From the NCBI RefSeq assembly GCF_019669925.1, contig NZ_AP019779.1:2025292-2089291 (forward strand): DNA of 64,000 nt, given 5' to 3'. This document shows, piece after piece, positions 1-8,963 of this stretch. A program made the position numbers and the translations under genes. Within the stretch, counting starts at the first letter, position 1. Every line of letters begins with the position of its first letter. The notes beneath the pieces are model-generated. The model did no database searches. It was not told the DNA's origin and saw only the letters and a program-made list of their open reading frames with translations. This DNA is from Methanobrevibacter arboriphilus. GTDB lineage: Archaea; Methanobacteriota; Methanobacteria; Methanobacteriales; Methanobacteriaceae.

Positions 1-300
1 AGTATAATACTATTAAATTTGAAATGAGTAAAAATTAATATATTAAAATATAGATATAATATATTAAATAATATACGCATAAAATATTAAAAAGTTTACA
101 TATTAAAATAGTATACATAGTAAAATAGTATTCATATTAAAATATTAGATATAAGACATTGAAGTAGTTTAAATATAACATAATATATAATAAATTATAA
201 TTTAAATTTTTTAGGGCTAATGTTTGATTAGTTGGGTTTATATTAGCTATGGACAAATTTTTTAGGTTTAATATTTCTTGTAGAAAAGGAGGGTGTTTTT
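1..300. other. Intergenic leader, no gene seen
   Basis: AT-rich DNA with many TTAAAATA-like iterations and no convincing coding frame. Its last bases carry a strong ribosome binding site (AAAGGAGGG, 285-293) for the gene starting at 301. Confidence 0.6.
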
Positions 301-1371
301 TTGTATAAAAAATTTTTTTTAATTTTAATTCTATCATTTTTTATATTAGTTTCTTTCAGTGCTGTCCATGCTACAAATAATAATGAAGATAATAACCAAA
401 CAATTGATAATACAAGTTCTAGCTTAAATGTTAATAGTTCAAGTTCTAATTCAACTTCTACTAATTTTAAAACTTTAAATAAAGATAAGAATAAAATTGA
501 AAAAATTACAAAATCAAAATCTGTTTTTAAAACTGGAACTAAAATTAGGATAAATGTATATACTGTGTCATCTATTAAAAAGGTTCAAGGATATATTACT
601 GGTAAAAAAACTTTTAAATTCAAAAAAAATAATAATGGTATTTGGTATTATTATTTAAATACAAAAAAATTTAAATCAGGAAAATATAAAGTTTCTGTTA
701 GAGCTTTTGATTCTAAAAACAATATATATAAAAAATACACTAATTTCACTGTTGATAATAAGCCTCCTAAAGTAGTTTCAGTAAAGTCTAGTGCTAAATC
801 GGTCATTGCAGGCAGACCTTTTTGTATTGTGAATATTGCTGATAGTAGCTCTAAAAAAGTTATCGCAAAAATCAAAGGAAATAAATACTATTTTAAATTT
901 AATGGTTATATTGATAATAAGAAACTTAAAAATTATAAAAATTGGACTTTAAATACTAAAATTAATTATAAAGTGCTTGGAACTTTAAATATATCGGTTT
1001 ATACTTTTGATTCTGCTGGTAATTATCTAAAGAATAATATATATGTTAAATCAATTCCTTACTATGTAAAATGGAACCAAACTGTTTTACTTACTAAACC
1101 AATTCAGATATATTATTCTAATCCAAAAAATGCTTATGAAAGAAGTATTAATGAGTTAAGTAAATATGTAAATGTTTATGAGGGGTGTGCTGGAACTAAT
1201 TATACTTTAGGAATTACTTATAATAATGGTATTAAAGCAACTCGTGTTATTATTGCTTATATGGATCCTTTTGTTGTTTATCATGAAATGGGTCATGTTT
1301 TAAACTGGAAATGGACAGAATATCAGTGTGATTATTATGCTTATAAGCGAACTGGTTATTGGATAAAATAA
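301..1371 (+). CDS. Secreted protein with Ig-like region and C-terminal HExxH motif
   Basis: The 356-residue protein starts at TTG, chosen because AAAGGAGGG ends 7 bases upstream. Residues 1-25 form a signal peptide (basic start, hydrophobic core ending VHA). Residues 26-75 are Ser/Asn/Thr-rich. Residues 80-255 look like two beta-sandwich (Ig-like) repeats, each with a FDS-x-N/G pattern and an NFTV or NIYV strand. The C-terminal 50 residues contain HEMGH (328-332), then E340 and D344 in an ExxxD arrangement, the usual layout of a zinc peptidase active site with a nearby third ligand. It is probably an exported, cell-surface-associated metallopeptidase-like protein. The protein ends only 24 residues after the HExxH motif, which is short for a peptidase domain, so activity is uncertain. 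I do not recognise a named family. Confidence 0.75.
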   Translation: MYKKFFLILILSFFILVSFSAVHATNNNEDNNQTIDNTSSSLNVNSSSSNSTSTNFKTLNKDKNKIEKITKSKSVFKTGTKIRINVYTVSSIKKVQGYITGKKTFKFKKNNNGIWYYYLNTKKFKSGKYKVSVRAFDSKNNIYKKYTNFTVDNKPPKVVSVKSSAKSVIAGRPFCIVNIADSSSKKVIAKIKGNKYYFKFNGYIDNKKLKNYKNWTLNTKINYKVLGTLNISVYTFDSAGNYLKNNIYVKSIPYYVKWNQTVLLTKPIQIYYSNPKNAYERSINELSKYVNVYEGCAGTNYTLGITYNNGIKATRVIIAYMDPFVVYHEMGHVLNWKWTEYQCDYYAYKRTGYWIK

Positions 1372-1581
1372 ATATTTAAAATTATATTTTATTATTATTT
1401 ATTATATATTTTAGATATACTTTTTAGATAATTTTAGATTTTTTGATATTATAATTTAGATATTATTTTTATATTATTTTTTCATCATATTCATCAGTTT
1501 ATTAATATTATTTTCTTGAAAAATAGAAATATTTAAATTAAATAGGAAATATAAAAATTAATGTTAGTAATTTAACTAAAA

Positions 1582-1590
1582 CTTATATAA
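1582..1590 (+). promoter_or_regulatory. TATA box of the small basic protein gene
   Basis: CTTATATAA followed by AGG, about 55 bases upstream of the ATG at 1645 and about 30 bases before a plausible transcript start. It is a good archaeal TATA match standing in front of a very strong ribosome binding site. Confidence 0.5.
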
Positions 1591-1644
1591 AGGTAAATAG
1601 AATTTATCTTTACAAAAATCTTATAATTATGGAGGTGACATAAT

Positions 1645-1740
1645 ATGGCAAAAGTAAAAGGAACTAATAAAAGAACAAGACCTAAATCTCATTATAGGAA
1701 GCCTGGAACTAAAAGAGGTAGAGGTATTAAGAAAATATAA
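1645..1740 (+). CDS. 31-residue, very basic small protein
   Basis: A complete short gene that begins MAKVKGTNKRTRPKSHYRKP and continues with a GTKRGRGIKKI tail. There are 13 Lys/Arg in 31 residues and no acidic residue. A near-perfect ribosome binding site (GGAGGTGA, 1631-1638) lies 6 bases before the ATG, and a TATA box sits about 55 bases upstream, so it looks like an independent, well translated gene. Size and composition resemble very small ribosomal proteins such as bacterial bTHX or eukaryotic eL41, or another RNA-binding peptide. I cannot assign it to a family; the ribosomal idea is inference from composition only. Confidence 0.7.
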   Translation: MAKVKGTNKRTRPKSHYRKPGTKRGRGIKKI

Positions 1741-1891
1741 TTAAATTTTAAATTATATTTAACTTAAATTTAATTACTTCTTTTTAATTAATTCTTATTT
1801 AATAATTTACTTATTATACCAATTTAATAGCTATAGAATACAATTTTTATTATTTCATACTATTTTTGATATACTTTTTGAAGGGATTTAA

Positions 1892-2398
1892 ATGGAATTT
1901 TCAGAACTTATTGAAAAAAGATACAGTGTAAGAGGATATAAAAAAGACCCTATTGAAAAAGAAAAGCTTGATAAAATTTTAAATGCAGGAATAATTGCTC
2001 CAACAGGAGTTAATGCACAAGCTTTTAAAATTTATGTTATTGATACTGAAAAGCATAAAGAAGCTTTGGAAAAGATTTACCCTCAACCATGGTTTGTTGA
2101 AGCACCTATAGTTTTGTGTTTAGCTATGGCTCCAGCTAAATCTTGGACTCGTCCATGGGATGGAAGAAATATTAGTGATATTGATGCAGGCATTGTAATG
2201 GATCATATTATTTTACAAGCAACTGATTTAGGAATTGGAACTTGTTTCATCGGCGCTTTTAAAAAGTATGCTGCTCAAGATCTTTTACAACTTGATGAAG
2301 AATATGAACCTGTTTTATTTACTCCTTTAGGATATCCAGATGATGATGGTAGAAATACATCAAGAAAGTCTATTGAAGAATTGGTTGTTTATAAATAA
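1892..2398 (+). CDS. Nitroreductase family FMN enzyme
   Basis: The 168-residue protein has the nitroreductase fold signature: N-terminal ELIEKRYSVRGY (FMN-phosphate-binding Arg residues), APTGVNAQAFKIYV around residues 36-50, and a C-terminal half with GIGTCFIGAF and TPLGYPDDD. These are flavin-dependent NAD(P)H oxidoreductases acting on nitro, quinone or other acceptors in the cytoplasm; the substrate cannot be read from sequence. The length is normal for the short archaeal members. The ribosome binding site is GAAGGGAT upstream of the ATG. The gene appears monocistronic. Confidence 0.85.
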   Translation: MEFSELIEKRYSVRGYKKDPIEKEKLDKILNAGIIAPTGVNAQAFKIYVIDTEKHKEALEKIYPQPWFVEAPIVLCLAMAPAKSWTRPWDGRNISDIDAGIVMDHIILQATDLGIGTCFIGAFKKYAAQDLLQLDEEYEPVLFTPLGYPDDDGRNTSRKSIEELVVYK

Positions 2399-2808
2399 TT
2401 TTATTGTTAACTTTATTATTTTTATTTTTAAATTTCATTTTTTTTCATTTTTTTATGTATTATTATAAATGTATTATATATAATATTATATAGTTTTTTT
2501 ATTAGAATGTAGTTTTTTATTAGATATATTTTTATAGGATATTTTCAATATACTATTTTCAAGATAATTGATTTACCCAATGGAAATTATAAAACTATTA
2601 ATAATATTAAATCATTAAATATAATAGAATTAAATATAATAAAGTCAAACATAATAAGATTAAATAATATTAATAAAATAAAGTTAAACTAAATAAGATT
2701 ATACTTAAAATTAAACTTAAAATTAAACTTAAGATTAAACTTTAGATTAAATTTAAGATTAAATTTAATAGATGGAAATTAAAAAACTTTTAACTACTAT
2801 GTGAGATA
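2399..2808. other. Intergenic region with simple repeats
   Basis: No coding frame recognised. The first half is T-rich and could end transcription of the nitroreductase gene. The second half is built from degenerate AATATAATA and ATTAAACTTA iterations that end in the tandem array at 2704-2763. Confidence 0.5.
2704..2763 (+). repeat. 12-base tandem repeat, five copies
   Basis: Five consecutive 12-base units of the form CTTAARATTAAA (2704, 2716, 2728, 2740 and 2752), the first two identical and the rest with one or two changes. It ends 45 bases before the gene at 2809. Confidence 0.8.
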
Positions 2809-3156
2809 ATGAAAGAACCTATAATATTGAAAGCAAAAAATTTCGATGATATGGAAGATATAGCTGAAAAATTCATTGAAAATGGATATAAGATCATGTC
2901 ATCTGATTCTGAACATATTATAGCTAAAAAAAGAAACTTTGGAACTATTTATATACATATACTATTATTATTCCTTATTTTATTTGTTGTTAGCTATAAT
3001 TCATTGGTTTTATATATTCTTTGTATGGTTTATATTGGTTATTTTGTTTTTAATTTATTTAAGAATTCAAAAATAGTTTTAATTACAACAGAAACTGTTG
3101 ATGAAAAAGGTAAGCCTGTTAAATTTAATAATATTGAGGATATTGACTATTCATAA
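2809..3156 (+). CDS. Small membrane protein with two transmembrane helices
   Basis: The 115-residue protein has a soluble N-terminus of about 45 residues (alpha/beta-like, KNFDDMEDIAEKFIENGY), two adjacent hydrophobic helices at about 46-63 and 65-86, and a short polar C-terminus. The start is ATG at 2809, preceded by GTGAG. It lies 21 bases upstream of the winged-helix gene at 3178, so the two are probably cotranscribed. The soluble head resembles small sensory or adaptor domains, but I do not recognise the family. Confidence 0.7.
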   Translation: MKEPIILKAKNFDDMEDIAEKFIENGYKIMSSDSEHIIAKKRNFGTIYIHILLLFLILFVVSYNSLVLYILCMVYIGYFVFNLFKNSKIVLITTETVDEKGKPVKFNNIEDIDYS

Positions 3157-3177
3157 GACTTTATTTGTAGGGATATT

Positions 3178-3360
3178 ATGAATGATAAAGAAAAAGTGAT
3201 TCAAACTTTTAAGGATTCAGATGAACCTTTAAATGCAACAAAAGTATCTGAAATTTCAAGTATTGAAAAGAAAGAAGTAGATAAAATAATGAAAGAATTA
3301 AAAAAAGATGAAACAATAATATCTCCAAAAAGATGTTATTGGGCATTTAATGATAAATAA
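3178..3360 (+). CDS. Small winged-helix protein
   Basis: The 60-residue protein consists almost entirely of one helix-turn-helix-like unit: a first helix (KEKVIQTFKDS), then NATKVSEISSIEKKEVDKIM as the turn and recognition helix, and a wing ending SPKRCYWAF. This pattern is common in archaeal MarR/ArsR-like mini-regulators that open promoters or sense stress. The ribosome binding site AGGGAT is 5 bases from the ATG. It sits 21 bases behind the two-helix membrane protein, so a linked membrane sensor and DNA-binding partner is possible but not shown. Confidence 0.7.
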   Translation: MNDKEKVIQTFKDSDEPLNATKVSEISSIEKKEVDKIMKELKKDETIISPKRCYWAFNDK

Positions 3361-3567
3361 TACTATTTTTAGTAATATTTAATATTTGTATAATTTATAG
3401 TAGTTGTATAATTATAATAGTCTTAAATGTAATGTTTTTATAATTATAATAATTATATTAGTTATAATAATTATAGTAATTTTATAGTATTTTAGATGTA
3501 TTTTTAATATTTATATTAATCTTAAATGTAATATTTTTTAATAGTTATAATTTTATGGAGAAGATTT

Positions 3568-3930
3568 ATGTCGTATAGTAGAATTCAACAATTTTCAATT
3601 GTATTCGCATTTATTATGATAACCTGGGGTTTATTGCCTTTTTTTAATATTGGAGGAACAACTCTTAACAATAACACTTTAGCTACGAGTACAATATTGT
3701 TCTTAATTGGTATAGCTTATCCAATAATTATTTTTATACCTGAATGGAAAAAAGCTATTTTACTTGTTGAAGGGATAATTTTTGCATCTGTTGGTGCTGC
3801 TTTTTTGGAACCTTTTTTCAACCTGTATTTCCTAGTAATTGGTATATTCTTTATAGTAGTTTCTGTTTTAGCTTATGCTGAAAAACTACCTAGATTTATG
3901 TTAAGATTTTTTAAGGCAAGAAAAAGATAG
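3568..3930 (+). CDS. Membrane protein with four transmembrane helices
   Basis: The 120-residue protein has four hydrophobic helices (about 8-28, 40-54, 62-80 and 82-104) and a basic tail (RFMLRFFKARKR) that should face the cytoplasm. The ATG is preceded by TGGAGAAG. It is 17 bases upstream of the SdpI-like gene at 3948, which suggests one operon. No motif names a function. Confidence 0.7.
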   Translation: MSYSRIQQFSIVFAFIMITWGLLPFFNIGGTTLNNNTLATSTILFLIGIAYPIIIFIPEWKKAILLVEGIIFASVGAAFLEPFFNLYFLVIGIFFIVVSVLAYAEKLPRFMLRFFKARKR

Positions 3931-3947
3931 TTTTTTTAGAGGATATT

Positions 3948-4634
3948 ATGAAAACTATCAAATTTATTCTTCCTTTAGCTATATTGAATTTTTTAACTTT
4001 AATTTTAGTGAGCTTTGGACTTCCTGATGTTGTTCCTACTCATGTTAATATGTATGGATCTATAGATTCATTTGGCTCTAAATGGTTCATCCCACTGTTT
4101 GGGATTATTCCAATTATCCTCATTGCTATTTACATCTTGTATTTATATTATGGAGAGTCAGATATAAACAGAAGTATTGAGGAAAAGGTGATTCCAGCAA
4201 TAGCTTTTCTTTTTATTATTATAAGTTGGATTCCAGTCTTTTTAGCTTTAGGATTTAGTGATAGTAACAATCCTTTGAATTTAGCATCTATAGATATATT
4301 TCATTTTCCTATTGATATTGTTCCTTTAATTTTAATATTATTGTCAGTTTTCTTTATTTTCATTGGTTATTTTATGGAAGATATAAAGCCTAATCATTTT
4401 TTAGGTATTAGGACTCCTTGGACTATTAAAAATGATATTGTTTGGAAAAAAACTCATAAATTAGGTTCTTATACTTATATGATAGCGGGCTTTGTTTTAT
4501 TAGTCTATGCATTAGCTACATTTTTAAGTAACAATATTGTTTATAGTATTATTGGTTTACTTCTTTCTATAATTTTAGTTTTAATAATTCCTATAATATA
4601 TTCTTATTATAAATTTAATGAAATAAGGAATTAA
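3948..4634 (+). CDS. SdpI/DUF1648-like membrane protein
   Basis: The 228-residue protein has an N-terminal DUF1648-type segment (VPTHVNMYGSIDSFGSKW, about residues 29-46) in which a short extracellular loop follows helix 1, and a C-terminal SdpI-type part with PNHFLGIRTPWT followed by WKKTHKLGSY. There are about seven helices. In Bacillus, SdpI gives immunity to a killing peptide and works with a regulator; archaeal homologues are uncharacterised. The ribosome binding site is GAGGAT. It is probably cotranscribed with the four-helix protein just upstream. Confidence 0.8.
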   Translation: MKTIKFILPLAILNFLTLILVSFGLPDVVPTHVNMYGSIDSFGSKWFIPLFGIIPIILIAIYILYLYYGESDINRSIEEKVIPAIAFLFIIISWIPVFLALGFSDSNNPLNLASIDIFHFPIDIVPLILILLSVFFIFIGYFMEDIKPNHFLGIRTPWTIKNDIVWKKTHKLGSYTYMIAGFVLLVYALATFLSNNIVYSIIGLLLSIILVLIIPIIYSYYKFNEIRN

Positions 4635-5173
4635 TTTTTTCAATAGTTTGTTTTTTCTTATTATTTTCTTATTATTTTCTTTTCTGACTATTATTTTATG
4701 TTTATAGTTATATTTTAGAGCTTTGATTTTGATTTTTATTTAATTAACTTAATAAAATATCTATTTTAATATTTTAACATTTTTTATCAGTTTTATTTGT
4801 AAAATATCATATTAAAATATTTTTATTATTTTTTTTTAGATATAATCGTTTAAAAAGGAAAATACTTAATTTTAATTGCTTTTTTAATGATTAGAATTAT
4901 TATAATTCTATTATTGATAATTTTTTTATATAATATAATGATTAATAATGAAAGATTAACTAAAAGGTATTTTTTGCTAAAATTTATTTTTTTATAAAAT
5001 CAGTAAATTTACATATATACATATACATGTAAGTGTGTTAATTGGGCAATTATCCAAAAAAGTTAATTTAAAAAAGAATAAATAATTGTTAAATTTATTA
5101 AAAATAAAGTTGATTGAGGTAATTTCTAAAAAATAATTTTTAAAAATACCTATTTTTATAATAGTATAAAAGA
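4635..5173. other. Intergenic, no gene seen
   Basis: About 540 bases of AT-rich DNA between two genes that end towards each other. T-runs suited to transcription termination occur at both ends. An imperfect palindrome around 5008-5033 (TTACATATATACATATACAT and on) stands out, but nothing supports a gene. Confidence 0.5.
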
Positions 5174-5350
5174 CTATTTGTCTAGTTTATTTGCAATTGC
5201 AAGTATAATTACTATTATTAGTATGATTAGAAGCATTCCCAATTGAATTATATTATAAGCTTGAAATATAATTGTCAAACCTAACATAAATATGAAAATA
5301 ACACTTAATAGAGTTAATAAACTTTTCTTTAATACATTTTCAGGCATCAT
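5174..5350 (-). CDS. 58-residue two-helix membrane protein
   Basis: A short minus-strand gene. The protein starts MMPENVLKKSLLTLLSVIFI, has one hydrophobic helix at about residues 11-28, a short turn (QAYNIIQ), and a second helix rich in Ile/Leu, and ends in ANKLDK. GTGAT lies 4 bases before the first ATG, a binding site of the form used by many genes here; the second ATG codon is also possible. The pattern and codon choice look genuine, but function is unknown. Confidence 0.6.
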   Translation of the reverse strand: MMPENVLKKSLLTLLSVIFIFMLGLTIIFQAYNIIQLGMLLIILIIVIILAIANKLDK

Positions 5351-5894
5351 GATATCACATAAATTATTCTATGAATTTTAAATATAATTTAGTATTTAAT
5401 ATAAGTTATTCTAGTATTATAATAATCTAGTATTTTAACTATTTTATTATTATATTTAATAAAAGTTTCGTCTTTATTTTCAAGATTATAATTATCTATA
5501 TTATAATTATCTAAATTTAATTTAGTTCTAAATTTAATTTAGTTTAATTTTTATTATACTTATTTATTATATTTGTTATAATTTAACTTGATCTTGATGT
5601 GATGATATATCAATCTTAATTTTGAGACTTTTCAATTTTTAGGCCTAATCTCTAATTCTATTTTAAGATTATAATTTTTAGATCTAATTTTGAATTTTTA
5701 ATTTCTAATTTTTTTCTTGATATAATATTTTTTCATCATATTTAAAAGAATTTTGATTAAAGAACTAGAAGAAGTTAAAAAAGTTATTACAAATAATAAA
5801 GATTTTATTAAATGGAATGGATTTTCTATTAAAGCCAAGTAGAAAAAGGTATATATAAGGTGTAATAAAATTTTATTTACCATGGTGGTAAATT
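5351..5894. other. Intergenic upstream of the ATP synthase operon
   Basis: No convincing gene on either strand. The region separates the minus-strand small membrane protein from the plus-strand ATP synthase operon and must hold both promoters. The operon promoter is listed at 5849-5858. Confidence 0.5.
5849..5858 (+). promoter_or_regulatory. TATA box of the ATP synthase operon
   Basis: GTATATATAA, preceded by a purine-rich AGAAAAAG stretch that fits a BRE element, lies 37-46 bases before the ahaH ATG at 5895. The predicted transcript start is near 5880. The next ribosome binding site (GGTGGT) is at 5884-5889. Confidence 0.65.
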
Positions 5895-6209
5895 ATGACA
5901 GCGATATCGGAAGCTATTAAAACGATTAAGGAAGCCGAAAATAATGCTGATGAATTAGTTAATGATTCTAAAGCAAAATCAATTGAAATGATTGAAAATG
6001 CGAAATTAGAATCTGCTAATATCATTAAAGAAGCTAAAGAATCAGCTAAAGATCAGGCTAAAGATATTATTTTTAAAATAGAAGAAAATGCAAGAAAAGA
6101 AGCAAGATTAATAATCGATAAGACTGAAAAAAATGTCAATGTTTTTGAAAATGAATCTCGGTCTAATATTGACGAAGCTGCTTCAATTATTGTCAAAAAT
6201 ATACTATAA
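5895..6209 (+). CDS. ahaH: A1Ao-ATP synthase subunit H
   Basis: The 104-residue protein is a continuous, highly charged coiled coil (heptads of Ala, Ile and Leu with Lys/Glu, such as AENNADELVNDSKAKSIEMI). Subunit H pairs with subunit E to form the peripheral stalk that holds the A3B3 head against rotation. Its length and position as first gene of an H-I-K-E-C-F-A-B-D operon match the methanogen arrangement. The ATG follows GGTGGT by 5 bases. Coiled-coil composition alone is weak evidence; the operon position makes the call firm. Confidence 0.9.
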   Translation: MTAISEAIKTIKEAENNADELVNDSKAKSIEMIENAKLESANIIKEAKESAKDQAKDIIFKIEENARKEARLIIDKTEKNVNVFENESRSNIDEAASIIVKNIL

Positions 6210-6286
6210 GTTCAATATTTGAATATTTAGTTAGTATTTAAATATTTATATAATATTTATTGAAAAAAGATTGTAGTGTGAGAATA

Positions 6287-8326
6287 ATGTTCCAAACAGA
6301 AAGGATGCGTAAACTCAAAGTTATAACATTGAGTAAATACTCTCCAGTAACTGTTAAAAAGTTGCATGAAGAGGGTATTGTTCAAATCAATGATATATCA
6401 GAACGTATTCAACAAAATCCTGAATGGGGGCAGCTATTAAAGCCTTCAAAGGCTACTCCACTCACTAGTAAGGTTTCTTCGCTTTTAATGAAAGCTACTG
6501 GAATTTCAGAGTTATTTGGTGATGTATTAACTCCAAATTTGGGTATCAAGGATATGATTAGTTCTTATATAAACCCTGTTATTCCTAATAAAGTAGAAGT
6601 TGAAGAAATTGATATTGATAGCTTAATTGTTAAAGCAGAATCAATTCTAAGTGAGGTAGAGTCTCAAACAAGTGTTATAGAGGATAAAATTGCTGCTCTT
6701 GATACAGAAACTAGTGAACTTAATTCAAAAAAAGATTTAGCCGAAAAATTAAAAAATTTTGACATGGATTTATCTCTTTTAGAGGATTCTAAGTACACTT
6801 CTAATATTGTAGGAAGGATAAATGTTGAATCTGTCCAAGAATTCAAAAAAGACATTAAAAATATTAGTGATGATATTTTAATATTAGAAGAAAATGACAA
6901 CGATAAAAATCAAATTATCTTTATTATTAAATTTTTAAATAGTTATAAAAATGATGTTTATTCTTTATTAAGAAGATTTGAGTTTGAAAAATTTGAAATT
7001 ACTGGATTAGAAGGAAATCCTAATGAGCTAATAAATTCAGCTGATTCAAGACTTAAATCTATAGAAAATGAAAAATCTCATTTATCTAATGAATTGAAAG
7101 AATTAGCTGATAAATGGGATGATGAAATATTTGTCATCAAAGAACAGTTAGAAATCGAAAAAGATAGAAATGAGATTTTTGCTACATTTGGTGAAACTGA
7201 AAATACAACCATGCTTGAAGCATGGGTTCCTTTAAAAAAATTAGATGAAACTTTAGCTTTAATTGATTCATCTACTGAGGGACATTCTGTTGTTGAGGTC
7301 GAAGAACCTACAATAGATGATGATGATGAAGTTCCTGTTCTTCAAGATAATCCTGCTTATGCTAAACCATACGAGTTTCTTGTAGGTATGTATGCCCCAT
7401 TAAGATATAATGAGATTGATCCTACTATTCTTGTAGCTTTGTCTTTCCCATTTTTCTTTGGTTTTTGTTTAACTGATGGTTTTTATGGAATAATCGATGC
7501 TCTTATTGGATATATTCTTTTTAGAGGTTTAGGTAAGAGAAGCGAAACTATGAAGAGCTTTGGTTTAATTTTAATTGCTTGTGGTATATGGACGGTTGTT
7601 CTGGCACTTATAAGTAATGGTTTTGTTGGAGATTTTTATGGTAGGATTTTCCCACTGATTTTACCTGGCTTTTTTACAGCAGGAGCTGCTTTGCCAACTA
7701 CAATTGGTTGGTTTGATGCATTTGGACATCCTGATCATATATTGATGATGGCTATATTAACTGGTATTATATATTTGAATATTGGTTTTATAATAGGTGC
7801 AATCAATAATTATAGATATGGAAATAAAAAAGAAGCTTTAACTGCTCAAATCGTTTGGTTTGTTTTAGAAGCAGGAATTGTATTTTTAGCATTAGGTTTC
7901 ATAATGCCTTCTGTTGGAATGCTAGGATTAGTGACTGGTGGAGTACTACTTGCTGCAAGTTTAGTTCTTTTACTATATGGTGGAGGAGCTTATGGAATAA
8001 TGGATATATTTGGATTTATGGGAGATATAATTTCATTTTCACGTTTATTAGCACTTTGTCTTTCTACAGGTGGAATTGCTATGACTGTAAATATATTAAC
8101 AGTAATGTGTGGTGAAATGATTCCATTTATAGGAATTGTTGTTGCAATTATTGTCTTTATTTTCGGACATATTATTAACTTGCTCTTCCAGAGTCTAGGT
8201 GCATTTATTAACGCACTTCGTTTAAACTATGTTGAATTTTTCTCTCAATTTTACATGAGTGGTAAAAATAGGTTCCAAGCATTTGGTGTGAACAGAGTTT
8301 ATACAAAATTAAAAGGTGATAATTAA
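6287..8326 (+). CDS. ahaI: A1Ao-ATP synthase subunit I (membrane stator, a-type)
   Basis: The 679-residue protein has a cytoplasmic N-terminal half (residues 1-370, alpha/beta plus coiled coil, anchoring the peripheral stalks) and a C-terminal half with about eight membrane helices. The Arg that faces the rotor carboxylates is R586 in FSRLLALCLSTGG. I place the start at ATG 6287, 4 bases after GTGAG, rather than the in-frame TTG at 6260, which has no binding site. With the K ring it forms the ion channel of the motor. A 77-base gap separates it from ahaH and a 142-base gap from ahaK. Confidence 0.95.
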   Translation: MFQTERMRKLKVITLSKYSPVTVKKLHEEGIVQINDISERIQQNPEWGQLLKPSKATPLTSKVSSLLMKATGISELFGDVLTPNLGIKDMISSYINPVIPNKVEVEEIDIDSLIVKAESILSEVESQTSVIEDKIAALDTETSELNSKKDLAEKLKNFDMDLSLLEDSKYTSNIVGRINVESVQEFKKDIKNISDDILILEENDNDKNQIIFIIKFLNSYKNDVYSLLRRFEFEKFEITGLEGNPNELINSADSRLKSIENEKSHLSNELKELADKWDDEIFVIKEQLEIEKDRNEIFATFGETENTTMLEAWVPLKKLDETLALIDSSTEGHSVVEVEEPTIDDDDEVPVLQDNPAYAKPYEFLVGMYAPLRYNEIDPTILVALSFPFFFGFCLTDGFYGIIDALIGYILFRGLGKRSETMKSFGLILIACGIWTVVLALISNGFVGDFYGRIFPLILPGFFTAGAALPTTIGWFDAFGHPDHILMMAILTGIIYLNIGFIIGAINNYRYGNKKEALTAQIVWFVLEAGIVFLALGFIMPSVGMLGLVTGGVLLAASLVLLLYGGGAYGIMDIFGFMGDIISFSRLLALCLSTGGIAMTVNILTVMCGEMIPFIGIVVAIIVFIFGHIINLLFQSLGAFINALRLNYVEFFSQFYMSGKNRFQAFGVNRVYTKLKGDN

Positions 8327-8468
8327 TATTGATATCAAAAATATTAATGTCATAAATTTTTATTAAATTTCATATAGTTTAATCAAAATGATTAAAATTA
8401 TTACTTAAATTAATTATTATTTAAATAAATCAATTAAGATAAATTAAATATTATAAGGAGATCAAAAT

Positions 8469-8951
8469 ATGGTAGAAATTGTTTTAGGAACTGCTTTAGC
8501 AGCTATTGGGGCTGGAATAGCAGTAGGTTTTGCTGGATTAGGATCAGGTTTAGGTCAAGGAATAGTAGCAGCAGGGAGTGTTGGTGCAGTAGCAGAAGAT
8601 AATGATATGTTTGCTAGAGGTATTATCTTCTCTGCATTGCCTGAAACTCAGGCTATTTATGGGTTTTTAGTAGCTATTCTCTTGTTAGTATTTTCCGGAT
8701 TATTAGGTTCTGGTTCATTAGACATCACATCAGGTATTGTTGCTATTGGTGTTGGTGCTGCAGTTGGTTTTGCTGGTCTTGGTTCTGGTATGGGTCAAGG
8801 TATAGTTGCTTCTGCATCTATCGGAGCAGTAGTTGAAGATAATGACATGTTTGCTAGAGGTATTATATTCTCTGCATTACCTGAGACTCAAGCTATTTAC
8901 GGGTTCTTGATTGCTATATTATTAATGGTATTCGGCGGAATATTAGGTTAG
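8469..8951 (+). CDS. ahaK: A1Ao-ATP synthase subunit K (duplicated rotor proteolipid)
   Basis: The 160-residue protein is an internal duplication: residues 1-80 and 81-160 are each a two-helix hairpin, with GFAGLGSG(L/M)GQGIV in the first helix and ALPETQAIYGF in the second. Each hairpin keeps the ion-binding carboxylate (E59 and E139) with T60/Q61 and T140/Q141 and a first-helix Gln (Q30 and Q110). This ligand set is the one known for Na+-binding V-type rotor subunits, and a Na+-coupled enzyme has been described for Methanobrevibacter ruminantium. The ring is therefore probably Na+-specific with one site per hairpin. The ribosome binding site AAGGAGAT is strong, as suits a subunit needed in many copies. 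Confidence 0.97.
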   Translation: MVEIVLGTALAAIGAGIAVGFAGLGSGLGQGIVAAGSVGAVAEDNDMFARGIIFSALPETQAIYGFLVAILLLVFSGLLGSGSLDITSGIVAIGVGAAVGFAGLGSGMGQGIVASASIGAVVEDNDMFARGIIFSALPETQAIYGFLIAILLMVFGGILG

Positions 8952-8963
8952 GAGGTTAAAAAA

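Noticed and set aside
2704-2763. Tandem repeat considered as a CRISPR array
   Set aside because: Units are 12 bases, adjacent and without spacers; no cas genes are present. The same holds for the other repeats in the window.
7855-8115. Plus-strand Trp/Phe/Arg-rich frame within ahaI
   Set aside because: Lies inside the membrane domain of ahaI in another frame, with composition unlike real genes here.
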